Part shown: positions 1 through 8,444 of the stretch, one piece after another
How positions within the stretch are numbered: position 1 is the first letter of the stretch
Layout: every line of letters starts with the position of its first letter
Virus record (IMG/VR): IMGVR_UViG_3300002835_000815
Span: 1-29,150 of that record
Origin: a virus
Length of the DNA: 29,150 bases
Reading direction: 5' to 3' (one strand)
Translations under genes and position numbers: made by a program
Notes under the pieces: generated by a model
The model's input: only the letters and a program-made list of their open reading frames with translations
The model's database searches: none
Told to the model about the DNA's origin: nothing

Positions 1-60
1 CATCGATACTGATGGTAAAGCAAATCTTTCAATATTCTTTATGTAAGTATTTTGATTCAT
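1..60 (-). CDS. Start of an unidentified protein, cut by the window edge
   Basis: An ATG at 60-58 opens a frame with no stop up to base 1, giving 20 residues that begin MNQNTYIKNIERF. It lies 1 nt after the stop of the protease gene, so it is probably the next gene of the same transcript. The segment FALPS also occurs near the N-terminus of the major capsid protein (residues 7-11), which may be chance. Too little is visible to name a function. Confidence 0.6.
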   Translation of the reverse strand, partial: MNQNTYIKNIERFALPSVSM

Positions 61-61
61 A

Positions 62-1099
62 TTACTTTAATGCTGGTGCAATACTGCCACTAGCTGCTTG
101 ACCTGGATAAGATGATGTAATACTAGGTTGTGCTTCGGTTTCAGTTAGTAAACCCAAAGTTCTTAATTTGTTTCTACTCCAACCCAATGCTGATTTACCA
201 CCCCATGCCATATACATAAGATATCCACAACCATCGGTAAATGATTTTGATACTTCTAAATCACCTTCATGTCTACTTAAAAAAGAATACATTCTCTTTA
301 TAGTATCTACACTAATTGGTTCTCCTTTTGCTAATTGATTTGCTCTTTGTTTTCCAACAGGAGTTCCACAACTACCCCAACCATTATCATTTGCATATTT
401 CAATGCTGCTTTAGCATTTGATTTAACACCATCTGGATAGTCCGAATAACTTTCCATTTCTATTCTTTGACCTTTACCATATCTTTTATCTTTCTTTATG
501 ATTGCTCTTAATGTAGATAAAAATACTTCTGCTTCTTGCTCTGTCAAATCTTCAATATCTTTTAATAGAATATCTTCTTTTGATGCATGAATTAAATTAT
601 GAGTAAAGAGTCCTTCAATACTAAATCCTTTTACCTTTCCTGTTTTCACATAATCTTTCCAAATCTTTGGGTCAGTTATTTTAAACATTCCCATCCAAGC
701 ACCATCAGGTATACCTGATAAACCATAATTATTTGATTTGTCAAGCTTACCTTCTTTAATCCAAGACTCAACGAGATGGACACCTTTAATACTCATGTCA
801 TGTTCTAATGTTGCTTTATCAGTATACTTTTTCATTAAGTAATTCTGTGCAATCTTCCTTACTGTCTCTCTAGTAAAATACACATGGTATGGTTGTCCTT
901 CTCCGTCAACTCTTAATATTTTCTTTTCAGGCAATAGTATTGGGCCCATTAACATCTGCTGTTCTTTATCAGTTGCAGCAAACATTACTTCTTCTTTATC
1001 AAAGAATATAAAATCAGATTCGATTGCTGGACTCTCTACCAAAGAGATTGCAAACACTTCATCCTCATTATCTTCAATTTTTAACTCGTACAATTTCAT
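62..1099 (-). CDS. Prohead protease, XkdF-like
   Basis: 345 aa. Probably the serine protease that matures the phage prohead by cleaving scaffold and capsid proteins. The N-terminal part (about 1-170) has the pattern of XkdF-like/U35-type proteases: a SLVESPAI segment near residue 20, a histidine in LEHDMS (H100), the conserved VESW segment (110-113) and a serine in KGFSIEG (S160). H100 and S160 are the likely catalytic pair by analogy with the family. The C-terminal part (about 215-315) contains SDYPDGVKSNA, the segment WGSCGTPVG, and MAWGG near 300, a domain often joined to this protease in Bacteroidota phages. The gene sits after the tape measure, far from the capsid gene, which is unusual. 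A strong two-block promoter motif ends only 4 nt before the ATG, so its mRNA could be almost leaderless. Confidence 0.8.
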   Translation of the reverse strand: MKLYELKIEDNEDEVFAISLVESPAIESDFIFFDKEEVMFAATDKEQQMLMGPILLPEKKILRVDGEGQPYHVYFTRETVRKIAQNYLMKKYTDKATLEHDMSIKGVHLVESWIKEGKLDKSNNYGLSGIPDGAWMGMFKITDPKIWKDYVKTGKVKGFSIEGLFTHNLIHASKEDILLKDIEDLTEQEAEVFLSTLRAIIKKDKRYGKGQRIEMESYSDYPDGVKSNAKAALKYANDNGWGSCGTPVGKQRANQLAKGEPISVDTIKRMYSFLSRHEGDLEVSKSFTDGCGYLMYMAWGGKSALGWSRNKLRTLGLLTETEAQPSITSSYPGQAASGSIAPALK

Positions 1100-1103
1100 A
1101 TTA

Positions 1104-1132
1104 TAAAAACAGATTTTTGATTAAAAATAGTT
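1104..1132 (-). promoter_or_regulatory. Two-block promoter motif, site A (protease)
   Basis: Reads AACTATTTTT, 10 nt, CTGTTTTTA on the minus strand. It overlaps the stop codon of the tape measure gene and ends 4 nt before the protease ATG. It is one of four near-identical copies with exactly the same spacing. If AACTAT and TTTTTA serve as -35 and -10 hexamers, the spacer is 17 nt, the usual sigma-70 distance. No transcript data support it. Confidence 0.65.
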
Positions 1133-2897
1133 ATCCTGCACTAAATGTTGCAGCTCTGGAAGTTCTTCTATCTAATGCCTGTTGTGATGTAACATCTCCA
1201 CTAATTACATATGCACGAATAGGTCTTTGCGATGCAGATATAGTTTCTCCTATTTGTTGTGTAGGGTTCATACCACCGGTTGTAGTTATTTGTGGTGCAG
1301 CAGTTCCTGCAATAGTCGGTGCATTTGGTATTGCTCCACTACCTGCGGATGCTACGCTTCCTCCACCTCCACCTGCTCCTGATGATTTACTTTTACCTGA
1401 TGATAAGATTGCAGCTATTTGTGCAGCTGATGAAACACCCACTGCTGCAATTTGTAAATTAGTATTTACCTTCAATGCAGCCTTACCTGCGATACCACCC
1501 GCAACTGCTGCTTTACCTGCTGCTGCTTCTGCAATACCTAATGGTGCAGTGATTGGGTTTACTAATTTTGGTATTGACATTAAGATTGCAGCGTTGCCTG
1601 TTGCAATTGCTTTATCGTATTCAAATTGTGCAGACCTTGCATTTACTAATATTTGTCCAATAGATGATGCAGCATTGATTGCAACTTGTGCAACACCGAA
1701 TGCTTTTGCCATCGCCGAACCTTGTGCAAATACATTTATTAAACTTCCAAATATACCTGAAATATTATTACCTAAATCAACCCATGATTGTGATACGGCT
1801 TGATTGGTTTTGAATGCTGAGTCTTTTCTTTGTTCATCTAATTCCTTAATTCTTTCGTATTGTTCCATTGAGAATTTAGCAAACTCTTCGGCATCTTTTA
1901 ATCTCTTCTCTTTTTCCTTTTCATCTAACTCAGCTTGTTTAGCTAAATACTTATCATCAATTTCTTTTAATGCATCAGCTTGTGCAGCTTTTAATTGAGT
2001 TGTATCTTCACCATATTTAGTTGCAAGAAATAATAATCTAGAATAATGTTCGTTTACCTTAAACTCTTCAGCTTCTCTTTCAGAAAGTAATTCCAACATT
2101 GCTTCTTTCTGACCATCCATTAATTCTTTTAACTCCTCTTCTCTTATTTTTTTCGTTTCATCCGTATGTTCTTTTAAATCTTTCTTTTGTTCTTTAAGAT
2201 TTTCTTTTTGAGTTTTAGTCATTTTCTTTTGACCTACTTCAAATCTTTGAACTGCTGTATCGTAGTTATCACTAAATCCTGTTACTGATGATTTAGCATC
2301 TTCCCATGCACCTTTGAAATCTCCTTTAAATAATTTTACAATTGATGAACCTAACTTACCTATTGATTGGAATACTGCCGTTACTGCTGAATAAACTACT
2401 TTAAATGCCTTTGTTACATATGGCATTACATCAATAGCTAATTCTATAAATCCATCTATAAGTGGTTGTAATGCACCTAATATACCATTTAATGCCTGTT
2501 CGAACATAATAAGGATAGGTTCAAACTTTTTCATTGTCTCATCAGACTTTGAAAGAGCTGCAGCAAATCCTCCTAATAGAGAAACGATTAAACCGATACC
2601 TGTTGCTTTTAATGCAGCACCCCATGATTTAGTTGCAAGTTCTACTTTTTTAAGTCCAGTAAATAATTGTCCGACTGGACCAGGTGCAGCTTCTAAAGCA
2701 CCTGCAAAATCTTCTGCACCCAATTTAGCACCTGCAATTGCATCTTCTACATCTCTGATTTCTGCAGACAATTTTTTGAAATCGGCAGAACCTACGGCAA
2801 CTTCTTTCAATTGCTTCTTTAATGCTTTTAAATCTGCAATAGAATTGGCTGCGTTGGTTTCAACATCAACCTTTACTTTGATTTTCTTATCGGCCAT
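1131..2897 (-). CDS. Tail tape measure protein
   Basis: 588 aa. Tape measure proteins fill the tail tube and set its length; at about 0.15 nm per residue this would suit a tail of roughly 90 nm (inference). Visible signs are an N-terminal helical region starting MADKKIKVKVDVET, hydrophobic membrane-like segments around 100-115 and 135-170, a long charged coiled coil (about 225-360) rich in K and E, a second Ala/Gly-rich hydrophobic region (about 390-500), and a Gly-rich linker before a C-terminal RPIRAYVISGDVTSQQ segment typical of Bacteroidota phage tape measures. The start overlaps the end of a 52-aa gene by 25 nt, so the two are probably translationally coupled. The TAA stop lies inside promoter motif site A. 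Confidence 0.88.
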   Translation of the reverse strand: MADKKIKVKVDVETNAANSIADLKALKKQLKEVAVGSADFKKLSAEIRDVEDAIAGAKLGAEDFAGALEAAPGPVGQLFTGLKKVELATKSWGAALKATGIGLIVSLLGGFAAALSKSDETMKKFEPILIMFEQALNGILGALQPLIDGFIELAIDVMPYVTKAFKVVYSAVTAVFQSIGKLGSSIVKLFKGDFKGAWEDAKSSVTGFSDNYDTAVQRFEVGQKKMTKTQKENLKEQKKDLKEHTDETKKIREEELKELMDGQKEAMLELLSEREAEEFKVNEHYSRLLFLATKYGEDTTQLKAAQADALKEIDDKYLAKQAELDEKEKEKRLKDAEEFAKFSMEQYERIKELDEQRKDSAFKTNQAVSQSWVDLGNNISGIFGSLINVFAQGSAMAKAFGVAQVAINAASSIGQILVNARSAQFEYDKAIATGNAAILMSIPKLVNPITAPLGIAEAAAGKAAVAGGIAGKAALKVNTNLQIAAVGVSSAAQIAAILSSGKSKSSGAGGGGGSVASAGSGAIPNAPTIAGTAAPQITTTGGMNPTQQIGETISASQRPIRAYVISGDVTSQQALDRRTSRAATFSAG

Positions 2898-3031
2898 AAT
2901 CTGCGTTTAATATTTTTACCTATATCTCTAAATGTGTAAGGTATAGCGTATTTACCTTTTGCAATGTTTACATTTTCACTTATTCCGTAAAACTCGTTTG
3001 TTTGTAATAAATCTATTATACTCTTTATCAT
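2873..3031 (-). CDS. Small protein before the tape measure, unknown
   Basis: 52 aa. ATG at 3031; the frame runs through the tape measure start and stops at TAA 2873-2875, a 25-nt overlap in another frame. The protein begins MIKSIIDLLQTNEFYGI and ends with a basic stretch containing NIKRRLWPIRK. I do not recognise it. A variant of the two-block promoter motif ends 4 nt before the ATG, which supports a real gene start at this place. The position just before the tape measure would suit a small tail assembly helper, but that is inference from order alone. Confidence 0.6.
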   Translation of the reverse strand: MIKSIIDLLQTNEFYGISENVNIAKGKYAIPYTFRDIGKNIKRRLWPIRKSK

Positions 3032-3035
3032 ATTG

Positions 3036-3064
3036 TAAAAACATTAAAACCTTTATAAATAAGT
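3036..3064 (-). promoter_or_regulatory. Two-block promoter motif, weaker site F
   Basis: Reads ACTTATTTAT, 10 nt, ATGTTTTTA on the minus strand. The downstream block differs from the consensus at one base; the upstream block matches at 7 of 10. Spacing equals that of the strong copies. Like site A, it overlaps the stop codon of the upstream gene (glycosyltransferase) and ends 4 nt before an ATG. Confidence 0.45.
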
Positions 3065-3985
3065 GAGGGGAGAAATACTTGCTACTTTCTCTATCCATTT
3101 ATAATACTCATAGGAACAATACTCCTGTGAAATAAGGAGGTTTTTACCATAAGGTAAGGTATTTGTATATCCACCTTTATAAAATAAATTTTGACCCATT
3201 TCTGTCACTCCTGCATTATGTAAGAATTGTTTATCATGCATCCATTCAATCTTATCAGTTGCCCAACAAAAGTTTAATTTATCACTTACCTTTACTTCAT
3301 TTCCAAAATACCATGCATTCCAAAGTAATGACCACATTCCAGCAGTCCATTTTTGTATTGGATAATCTCCATCATGTTTCTTTTGGTATAGATGTTCGGT
3401 CTCACAAAACATTTTATATAATGCAATACTATCTTTTTCAACTTTATTCCAAAAAGAGTATGTAGAGTTCTTAATTAAATGTTGTGCTCCACCTGAATTT
3501 GAATTACATATTTTAGGTACTATACCATCTAAACCAACTATGTCTAGCATTCTTTGGTAAACATCTTCACCTTTCTGCATTATGTAATCATAATTGATGT
3601 ATGAATTAGTATCACTAAAATACCAAATCTTATTTCCTAATAATTGCCAAGTTTGTTCAAATGGTTTTAATAATATTGTATCACTATCATGAAACATTAT
3701 TGTCTCATTCTCTAATTCAGGATGTTTTTTAAAGTGTTGTTTTACAGCATTAAAATATATAGAAGGAATATAAGACTTATCATTCCTATTATCATTGTAA
3801 AAATGAAATCCAATAAAAGGGTAACTTCTTTGTAAAACTTCAATTTCTTTTGGTATTTCACCATCAGTAAGAAATAGAACATGAATATCAGCAGGAGAAA
3901 CCCCATTTTGAATGAAATTATTTACATATACTTCTACTTGCCATGCGTAATATATTGTTGCAGGTTGTGCAGATATCCACTTCAT
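3053..3985 (-). CDS. Glycosyltransferase, GT-A-like with DxD motif
   Basis: 310 aa. Probably transfers a sugar from a nucleotide-sugar donor. The metal-binding DxD motif is visible as D100-S-D102 in FHDSDTILLKPF, preceded by the hydrophobic strand TIMF, as in GT-A enzymes. Further on are the segment SNSGGAQ and HNAG near residue 257, compatible with acceptor or nucleotide loops. There is no signal peptide or membrane segment, so the enzyme should be cytoplasmic. Its ATG lies 1 nt after the stop of the Thr-rich virion protein gene, and both are on one transcript. That placement in the tail gene cluster suggests that it modifies a virion protein, with the Thr tract of its neighbour the natural candidate (inference). 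The sugar and the acceptor cannot be read from the sequence. Confidence 0.78.
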   Translation of the reverse strand: MKWISAQPATIYYAWQVEVYVNNFIQNGVSPADIHVLFLTDGEIPKEIEVLQRSYPFIGFHFYNDNRNDKSYIPSIYFNAVKQHFKKHPELENETIMFHDSDTILLKPFEQTWQLLGNKIWYFSDTNSYINYDYIMQKGEDVYQRMLDIVGLDGIVPKICNSNSGGAQHLIKNSTYSFWNKVEKDSIALYKMFCETEHLYQKKHDGDYPIQKWTAGMWSLLWNAWYFGNEVKVSDKLNFCWATDKIEWMHDKQFLHNAGVTEMGQNLFYKGGYTNTLPYGKNLLISQEYCSYEYYKWIEKVASISPLTYL

Positions 3986-3986
3986 A

Positions 3987-4811
3987 TTAACAAGCCGATT
4001 GTACTGTAAATGTTAAATTACTACTACCTCCAATTGTTCCATCAATAATACATGCAGTATATACTGTACTATTTGCATCAACAGTTCCACCAACTCCGCT
4101 TCCACCACATCCAGTTCCACTCCAATATCCAGTATATCCACTACCATTGGTAATTTGATATGTGTCACAATCAGGTGCTAATGTTGTAGTTGTTGTCGTT
4201 GTGCTTGTAGTAGTTGTACTTGTCGTAGTCGTACTCGTTGTTGTAGTGCTCGTTGTAGTTGTTGTCGTTGTAGTTGGCGTATTTGCTTCCGCAGAACTAA
4301 ATGTATCACTAATAATCGGCCCTAACAATTGTAAATTACATGAACCATCTTTTAATGAATAATCGTTTATTGCACGAAGGTGATAATAATTACCTCTGAA
4401 ATTTACAATGTCATTCAATTCCATAGTGAAATAATCTTTCAATGGAATGATTGCAGAACAATTTACTAATCTTGTTGTAGGGTTGTAAAGTAAAGATATG
4501 TATGTTTCCCAATAATTTGTATAAAGACTACCTGTTGGTACTTCACCATAAGATGCTCCTTCATTATTAAAAAGTAAACTATCACTATCTATCGTTGGAA
4601 AACTACCTGTTACTACATTATAATTGTCGAAATATGGAAATGAGGTTTGTGCATATGTTACACCACCAAAAGTTGCAGAACCACTTTCTATCCAATATTG
4701 TTCACAATCAATCAGTCCATTGTAAAAATAGACATGTGGCAAAACTCTTGCAGGATTATAGTTTTGGTCACTAATAAATGTTGGTATGTATATTGGAATT
4801 ATTTGACTCAT
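3987..4811 (-). CDS. Virion protein with a Thr-rich linker
   Basis: 274 aa. The N-terminal part (1-175) is beta-rich with no cofactor motif and resembles small baseplate or tail-tip proteins of Bacteroidota phages. Residues 178-210 are almost only Thr, broken by Ser every five residues (TTTTS repeats). Residues 211-274 form a small domain with cysteines at 215, 235, 254 and 274 and many Gly and Ser, probably a surface-exposed decoration or binding domain. The Thr codons in the tract vary (ACA, ACT, ACG, ACC), so the peptide repeat is kept although the DNA repeat is not. A glycosyltransferase gene follows after 1 nt. Function as an adhesin or decoration protein is inference; structural role is fairly safe. 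Confidence 0.65.
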   Translation of the reverse strand: MSQIIPIYIPTFISDQNYNPARVLPHVYFYNGLIDCEQYWIESGSATFGGVTYAQTSFPYFDNYNVVTGSFPTIDSDSLLFNNEGASYGEVPTGSLYTNYWETYISLLYNPTTRLVNCSAIIPLKDYFTMELNDIVNFRGNYYHLRAINDYSLKDGSCNLQLLGPIISDTFSSAEANTPTTTTTTTTSTTTTSTTTTSTTTTSTTTTTTTLAPDCDTYQITNGSGYTGYWSGTGCGGSGVGGTVDANSTVYTACIIDGTIGGSSNLTFTVQSAC

Positions 4812-4822
4812 AATATTTTATT

Positions 4823-6835
4823 TTAGCAGGAGTAAAAGGTATCGCTTCCTATTATTCCGGTTGTAGTATTAACTGCAGTTGTTGAAATTCCAGGCCCTTT
4901 ACTAAACCACCTAAATCCAGTTACAGGTGATGTTGCATATTGGTCATAGAATAAAATCTGACCTGGTGTGAATGCACCATCTAGTGTATATACATTAGTT
5001 GAAATCGGTGAGCTACATACATAAATTGGATTAGGATTTGAACTTAATTTCACATTACCTGCAAAGAATGCAGTAGGTGTTGGATTTACATTAGAAACAC
5101 TACCTGATAATCCTGTTCCTGCAATTCTTATCAATGGGTCAGATGCAAATGTAGTTTTAACTTCAAATGTACCTTGTGAATAAAAATTGGTTGTATCTAT
5201 GTAATATGTTTTACCATATTCTCTATTTGCAGCTTTACTGAATTGTTGAGAGATATAATCTTGGTCTAATGTATCACCAAAGTTTAGTTTATTTACTGCT
5301 AAGTTATTTGCAGCAATTACTTCTATCTTATCATCTAAATTAATGTATTTATTAAAATCTTTTACCTCACCTCTTTTATACCATTCATTAAATGTTTCAA
5401 TTATAAATTCATTAGGTTTAGTATTATTAGGATAAATTACTAAATTAAACTTCTTTTGCAATCCTAATATAAAATCAATCTGTTTAATACCTGTTGTACC
5501 ATATGGCATATTAGAAGGTATATCCATCACTCTACCATCAGCTGCCTGATTTACTTCTCTAATTTCTATAAAAGATTTAGTTGTCCCTTTTGGGTCTAAT
5601 GTCACAAGAGGTTGTGCAGTTGGTGGTGGATTATTTGGTGATTGTCTTATTTGAAAATAATAATTACCTGCTGGTATAGTATTGAATTTGAATTGACTTC
5701 CTAATTCATATGTTGTATTGATACCGGTTGCACCTCTACTTTGTTGTAGTTGGTCAAAGAAATTAATATACGATGATACAGCTTGTGTAGAATAAGGAGT
5801 TGAACTACCTGTTTCTAGCATTCTTATTTGCCATGTTCCATTCGCAGTAAGTGTACCTGGCATATTATTTACCGAGCAACTTACATTTATATTTATATTT
5901 AATGCACCTTTTAAGTTAGTCGTTTTCTCAACTCTATATGCACCATTTGTATAAAAGTTTTGTGGGTCGGATAACTCATTATACCAAGGTAAAGTTGTCC
6001 AACTACCAGATGCAAGTGTTATGTCTGTCATACCACTACCTGATATTGCACCTACTTTTATTTTACCATATGTTTCCAAATCAACACCAGCAAACTCAGG
6101 ATATTTTAATGAGTTATTACAAAATAAATACATATCATTTATAAATGGTTGATTCATAAATGAAGATGTGTAAGTATATCCTGCTTCTTCAAATATTGCA
6201 TCTAATACAGGTTTAACTCTAATAGCTGGTTTGAAGTTTTGAACTGTCAATGCACCATCCTGGTCATCCATACCAAATAAATTATCTGAACCTTGTGTAA
6301 ATGCATATCCACTACCATAATCTGCTAGGGGGTAAACTATATCACCATTGAAAAGATTACCACTCCAACTTGCTGAAATGTTATCTAATGATGCAGTATG
6401 GTTATATTGTGATAAAGAAGTTAAATTCGTTAAATACAATCTATTTGTATCTCTTGCAAAAGATGAAAGAGTACCATACAAAGTAATTTCATAACTTTCA
6501 ATAAACTTATTTGCAATTACATTTACTTTGTTAAGTTGTATATAACCATCGATAAGATATATTGAATCAAAATCAATGTATGCGGGTACTTTTATATTCG
6601 TTGCAAATAAAAATGGATTTTCAATACTGATATCATATACATGTTCAAAGAATGCATTATTAACTTTTGTTCCAGGTAAAGATATCTGACGAGTGAATGT
6701 AGCAGGTAAAACTCCTATGTCAAAGAGGCCTGTTACATTATTAGATAATTTTATATCCTCATCATCAAATATGTCTAATTGTGTTCCGTTTGCTATTAAT
6801 CTAAAAGTAAACGCTTGTGTACTGATTATACCCAT
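4823..6835 (-). CDS. Baseplate or tail-tip protein
   Basis: 670 aa. The N-terminus has the pattern FRLIANGTQLDIFDDEDIK followed by FTRQISLPGTKVNN and FFEHVYDI (about residues 60-90), which I associate with a large baseplate/tail-tip protein family of Bacteroidota phages, probably the tail hub or tail-associated structural component. The middle (about 200-480) is beta-rich and contains IKQIDFILGLQKKFNLVIYPN, another conserved patch of that family. There is no lysozyme or peptidase motif. The C-terminal 60 residues hold two cysteines and look like a small add-on domain. The last base of the 388-aa gene's stop codon is shared with this gene's start (TAATG), so the two are coupled. Confidence 0.65.
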   Translation of the reverse strand: MGIISTQAFTFRLIANGTQLDIFDDEDIKLSNNVTGLFDIGVLPATFTRQISLPGTKVNNAFFEHVYDISIENPFLFATNIKVPAYIDFDSIYLIDGYIQLNKVNVIANKFIESYEITLYGTLSSFARDTNRLYLTNLTSLSQYNHTASLDNISASWSGNLFNGDIVYPLADYGSGYAFTQGSDNLFGMDDQDGALTVQNFKPAIRVKPVLDAIFEEAGYTYTSSFMNQPFINDMYLFCNNSLKYPEFAGVDLETYGKIKVGAISGSGMTDITLASGSWTTLPWYNELSDPQNFYTNGAYRVEKTTNLKGALNININVSCSVNNMPGTLTANGTWQIRMLETGSSTPYSTQAVSSYINFFDQLQQSRGATGINTTYELGSQFKFNTIPAGNYYFQIRQSPNNPPPTAQPLVTLDPKGTTKSFIEIREVNQAADGRVMDIPSNMPYGTTGIKQIDFILGLQKKFNLVIYPNNTKPNEFIIETFNEWYKRGEVKDFNKYINLDDKIEVIAANNLAVNKLNFGDTLDQDYISQQFSKAANREYGKTYYIDTTNFYSQGTFEVKTTFASDPLIRIAGTGLSGSVSNVNPTPTAFFAGNVKLSSNPNPIYVCSSPISTNVYTLDGAFTPGQILFYDQYATSPVTGFRWFSKGPGISTTAVNTTTGIIGSDTFYSC

Positions 6836-8001
6836 TACATAATTAATTTATAAGGTTGTCCGTATTGGAATTCAAATTGATATTGAATTAGTTTATCGAC
6901 AACCCCTGTTTTAAATACTATATTTTGAGATACAATAGTCATAGGTCTTAATGCACCCGTTGCTTCATTATAAATCCAATAGATTTCATCACTTACTAAT
7001 AATTGTTTTAGAATGTCGTTATAACTTTCAGGTAACCAAAATGTATTTACTGATAAACCTTGTTTAGAATCTACAATGTATGCACTATTCGCAGTATCGT
7101 AATTTTGATAAGACAATGTAGAACTTTCCCATGTACCTAATTGTGGCTGATAAGTTTTCCTTTCAGTAGTAAACGATTGCTTACTTACCATATAGAAGTT
7201 TAACCAATCAAATTGTCCAAAACGATTTTTCCATTTCATTCTTACATTAGGATATTTTTGTTCACAATTGATATCATATCTTATTGGTAATCCTAACGCA
7301 GATGCACCATTGTAAGGTTGAACTGTATAATAAGTTAATCCTGTTGTAGATAATGGAAAACCAGGTTGAGAAGGTGCAATAGGATATTGTTGAATTTGTC
7401 CAGAAGAACTAACATTTGCAGTTAATGTGAAATCACCCGTACCTGTATTACCTGTATAAACTATTTTTGTAGGTGTAGTTGCACCTATGTTTCCACCATA
7501 TACAGATGATAAACCTTGATTATCTAAAAATGCAGATTGTGTTGCCGGCCCATCGGTTAGTAATGGCCAGTAAGGAGTTGTAGTCTGCATTTGTTGTCCA
7601 ATAGATTCAGGAAATATTCCATATCCATCGACTGCTTTATATGTTGCAGATTTTAAATGAGAGCCAGTAACAAATGTACTACCTGAAAGATATTGAAAAT
7701 AAAAATCAACTGCAAAATACATTACATTTGAAGTATTTTGTTGTGCATAATCTGTAAGTGTTGAATTGATTATTCTATTCAAATCAAATAGACCAACACC
7801 GACTGTATTAGGAAACTTTGCAATTGTATAATCTGCTACCGAAGAAGATGCATTTGGTGCACCTTGCCAATAATATAATTCACCTACATATTGAAATGAA
7901 GATGATGTTGTTGTAGCAGTATTGCTTTCACTTAATGAAAATATAATTGGTGATTGTGCAAATGAACAACTTGCAGGAGTCTGTAATAATGATAAAGCCA
8001 T
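6835..8001 (-). CDS. Tail/baseplate structural protein
   Basis: 388 aa, beta-rich, no transmembrane segment. The region around 240-285 contains CEQKYPNVRMKWKNRFGQFD followed by WLNFYM, a conserved pattern (W-x-NRFG-x-FD-x-x-NF) that I know from baseplate-type proteins next to the LPGTK protein in Bacteroidota phages. The order with the next gene (4823-6835) supports a pair of adjacent tail-tip components. A weak two-block promoter motif (site G) lies 17 nt before the ATG, so this may be the first gene of a transcription unit. The exact role is unknown. Confidence 0.6.
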   Translation of the reverse strand: MALSLLQTPASCSFAQSPIIFSLSESNTATTTSSSFQYVGELYYWQGAPNASSSVADYTIAKFPNTVGVGLFDLNRIINSTLTDYAQQNTSNVMYFAVDFYFQYLSGSTFVTGSHLKSATYKAVDGYGIFPESIGQQMQTTTPYWPLLTDGPATQSAFLDNQGLSSVYGGNIGATTPTKIVYTGNTGTGDFTLTANVSSSGQIQQYPIAPSQPGFPLSTTGLTYYTVQPYNGASALGLPIRYDINCEQKYPNVRMKWKNRFGQFDWLNFYMVSKQSFTTERKTYQPQLGTWESSTLSYQNYDTANSAYIVDSKQGLSVNTFWLPESYNDILKQLLVSDEIYWIYNEATGALRPMTIVSQNIVFKTGVVDKLIQYQFEFQYGQPYKLIM

Positions 8002-8018
8002 TATGTATTATGTTTATA

Positions 8019-8047
8019 TAAAAACCACCTTTTCAGTAAAAGTATGT
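8019..8047 (-). promoter_or_regulatory. Two-block promoter motif, weaker site G
   Basis: Reads ACATACTTTT, 10 nt, TGGTTTTTA on the minus strand; 7 of 10 and 7 of 9 bases fit the consensus and the spacing is kept. It lies in the 50-nt gap between two genes, 17 nt before the ATG at 8001 and directly after the stop of the gp10-like gene. Confidence 0.4.
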
Positions 8048-8051
8048 GATA

Positions 8052-8435
8052 CTAATATTCTGCTTCAAATTTGTCTAATTCTGATGCTATATTTCCGACT
8101 ATAAGTTTGTCAACCATCTCCTCATAATACTGATTTAACATTGACTGAACTGTTGGGTCATTTATTGCATTATCTGCAAATGGTCTTGCATCCATTTTGT
8201 ATGTACCATCATTTACATATTCACCATACTCAGCTCCATTGGGTGCATAGTCTAATTCAATTTCAAAAGAATAATCATCTTTTGTCTTTAACTCCTTTAC
8301 CATTTTGGCAGGAGTGTTTGCAGCTTTAACTTTACGAAGTAAGTTGCCTGTGTCGATTGCTCGAGTAGGTTGTCTTTGTAAGTTTAGTTGTGCTAAAGAA
8401 CTAATCTGTTTTGCTATGTCTTGTAATGATGGCAT
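8052..8435 (-). CDS. Head-tail joining protein, HK97 gp10-like
   Basis: 127 aa. The middle part contains YAPNGAEYGEYVNDGTYKMD followed by ARPF (about residues 63-87). This is the pattern of the HK97 gp10 / tail-completion family, where a Y-G-T-x-K-M-x-A-x-P-F motif is typical. Such proteins form the joint between head and tail. The N-terminus is helical (IAKQISSLAQLNLQRQ) and the C-terminus is a second helix with many acidic residues. The length fits the family, though here the gene sits after a fibre/lectin pair rather than beside the connector. Confidence 0.65.
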   Translation of the reverse strand: MPSLQDIAKQISSLAQLNLQRQPTRAIDTGNLLRKVKAANTPAKMVKELKTKDDYSFEIELDYAPNGAEYGEYVNDGTYKMDARPFADNAINDPTVQSMLNQYYEEMVDKLIVGNIASELDKFEAEY

Positions 8436-8444
8436 TTTATTTTA

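Noticed and set aside
1024-1803. Long plus-strand frame of 259 codons
   Set aside because: Antisense to the tape measure and protease genes; its Ala/Pro-rich product mirrors their codon bias and it has no own context.
4162-4362. Plus-strand frame encoding a long poly-valine tract
   Set aside because: It is the complement of the Thr codons in the 274-aa virion protein.
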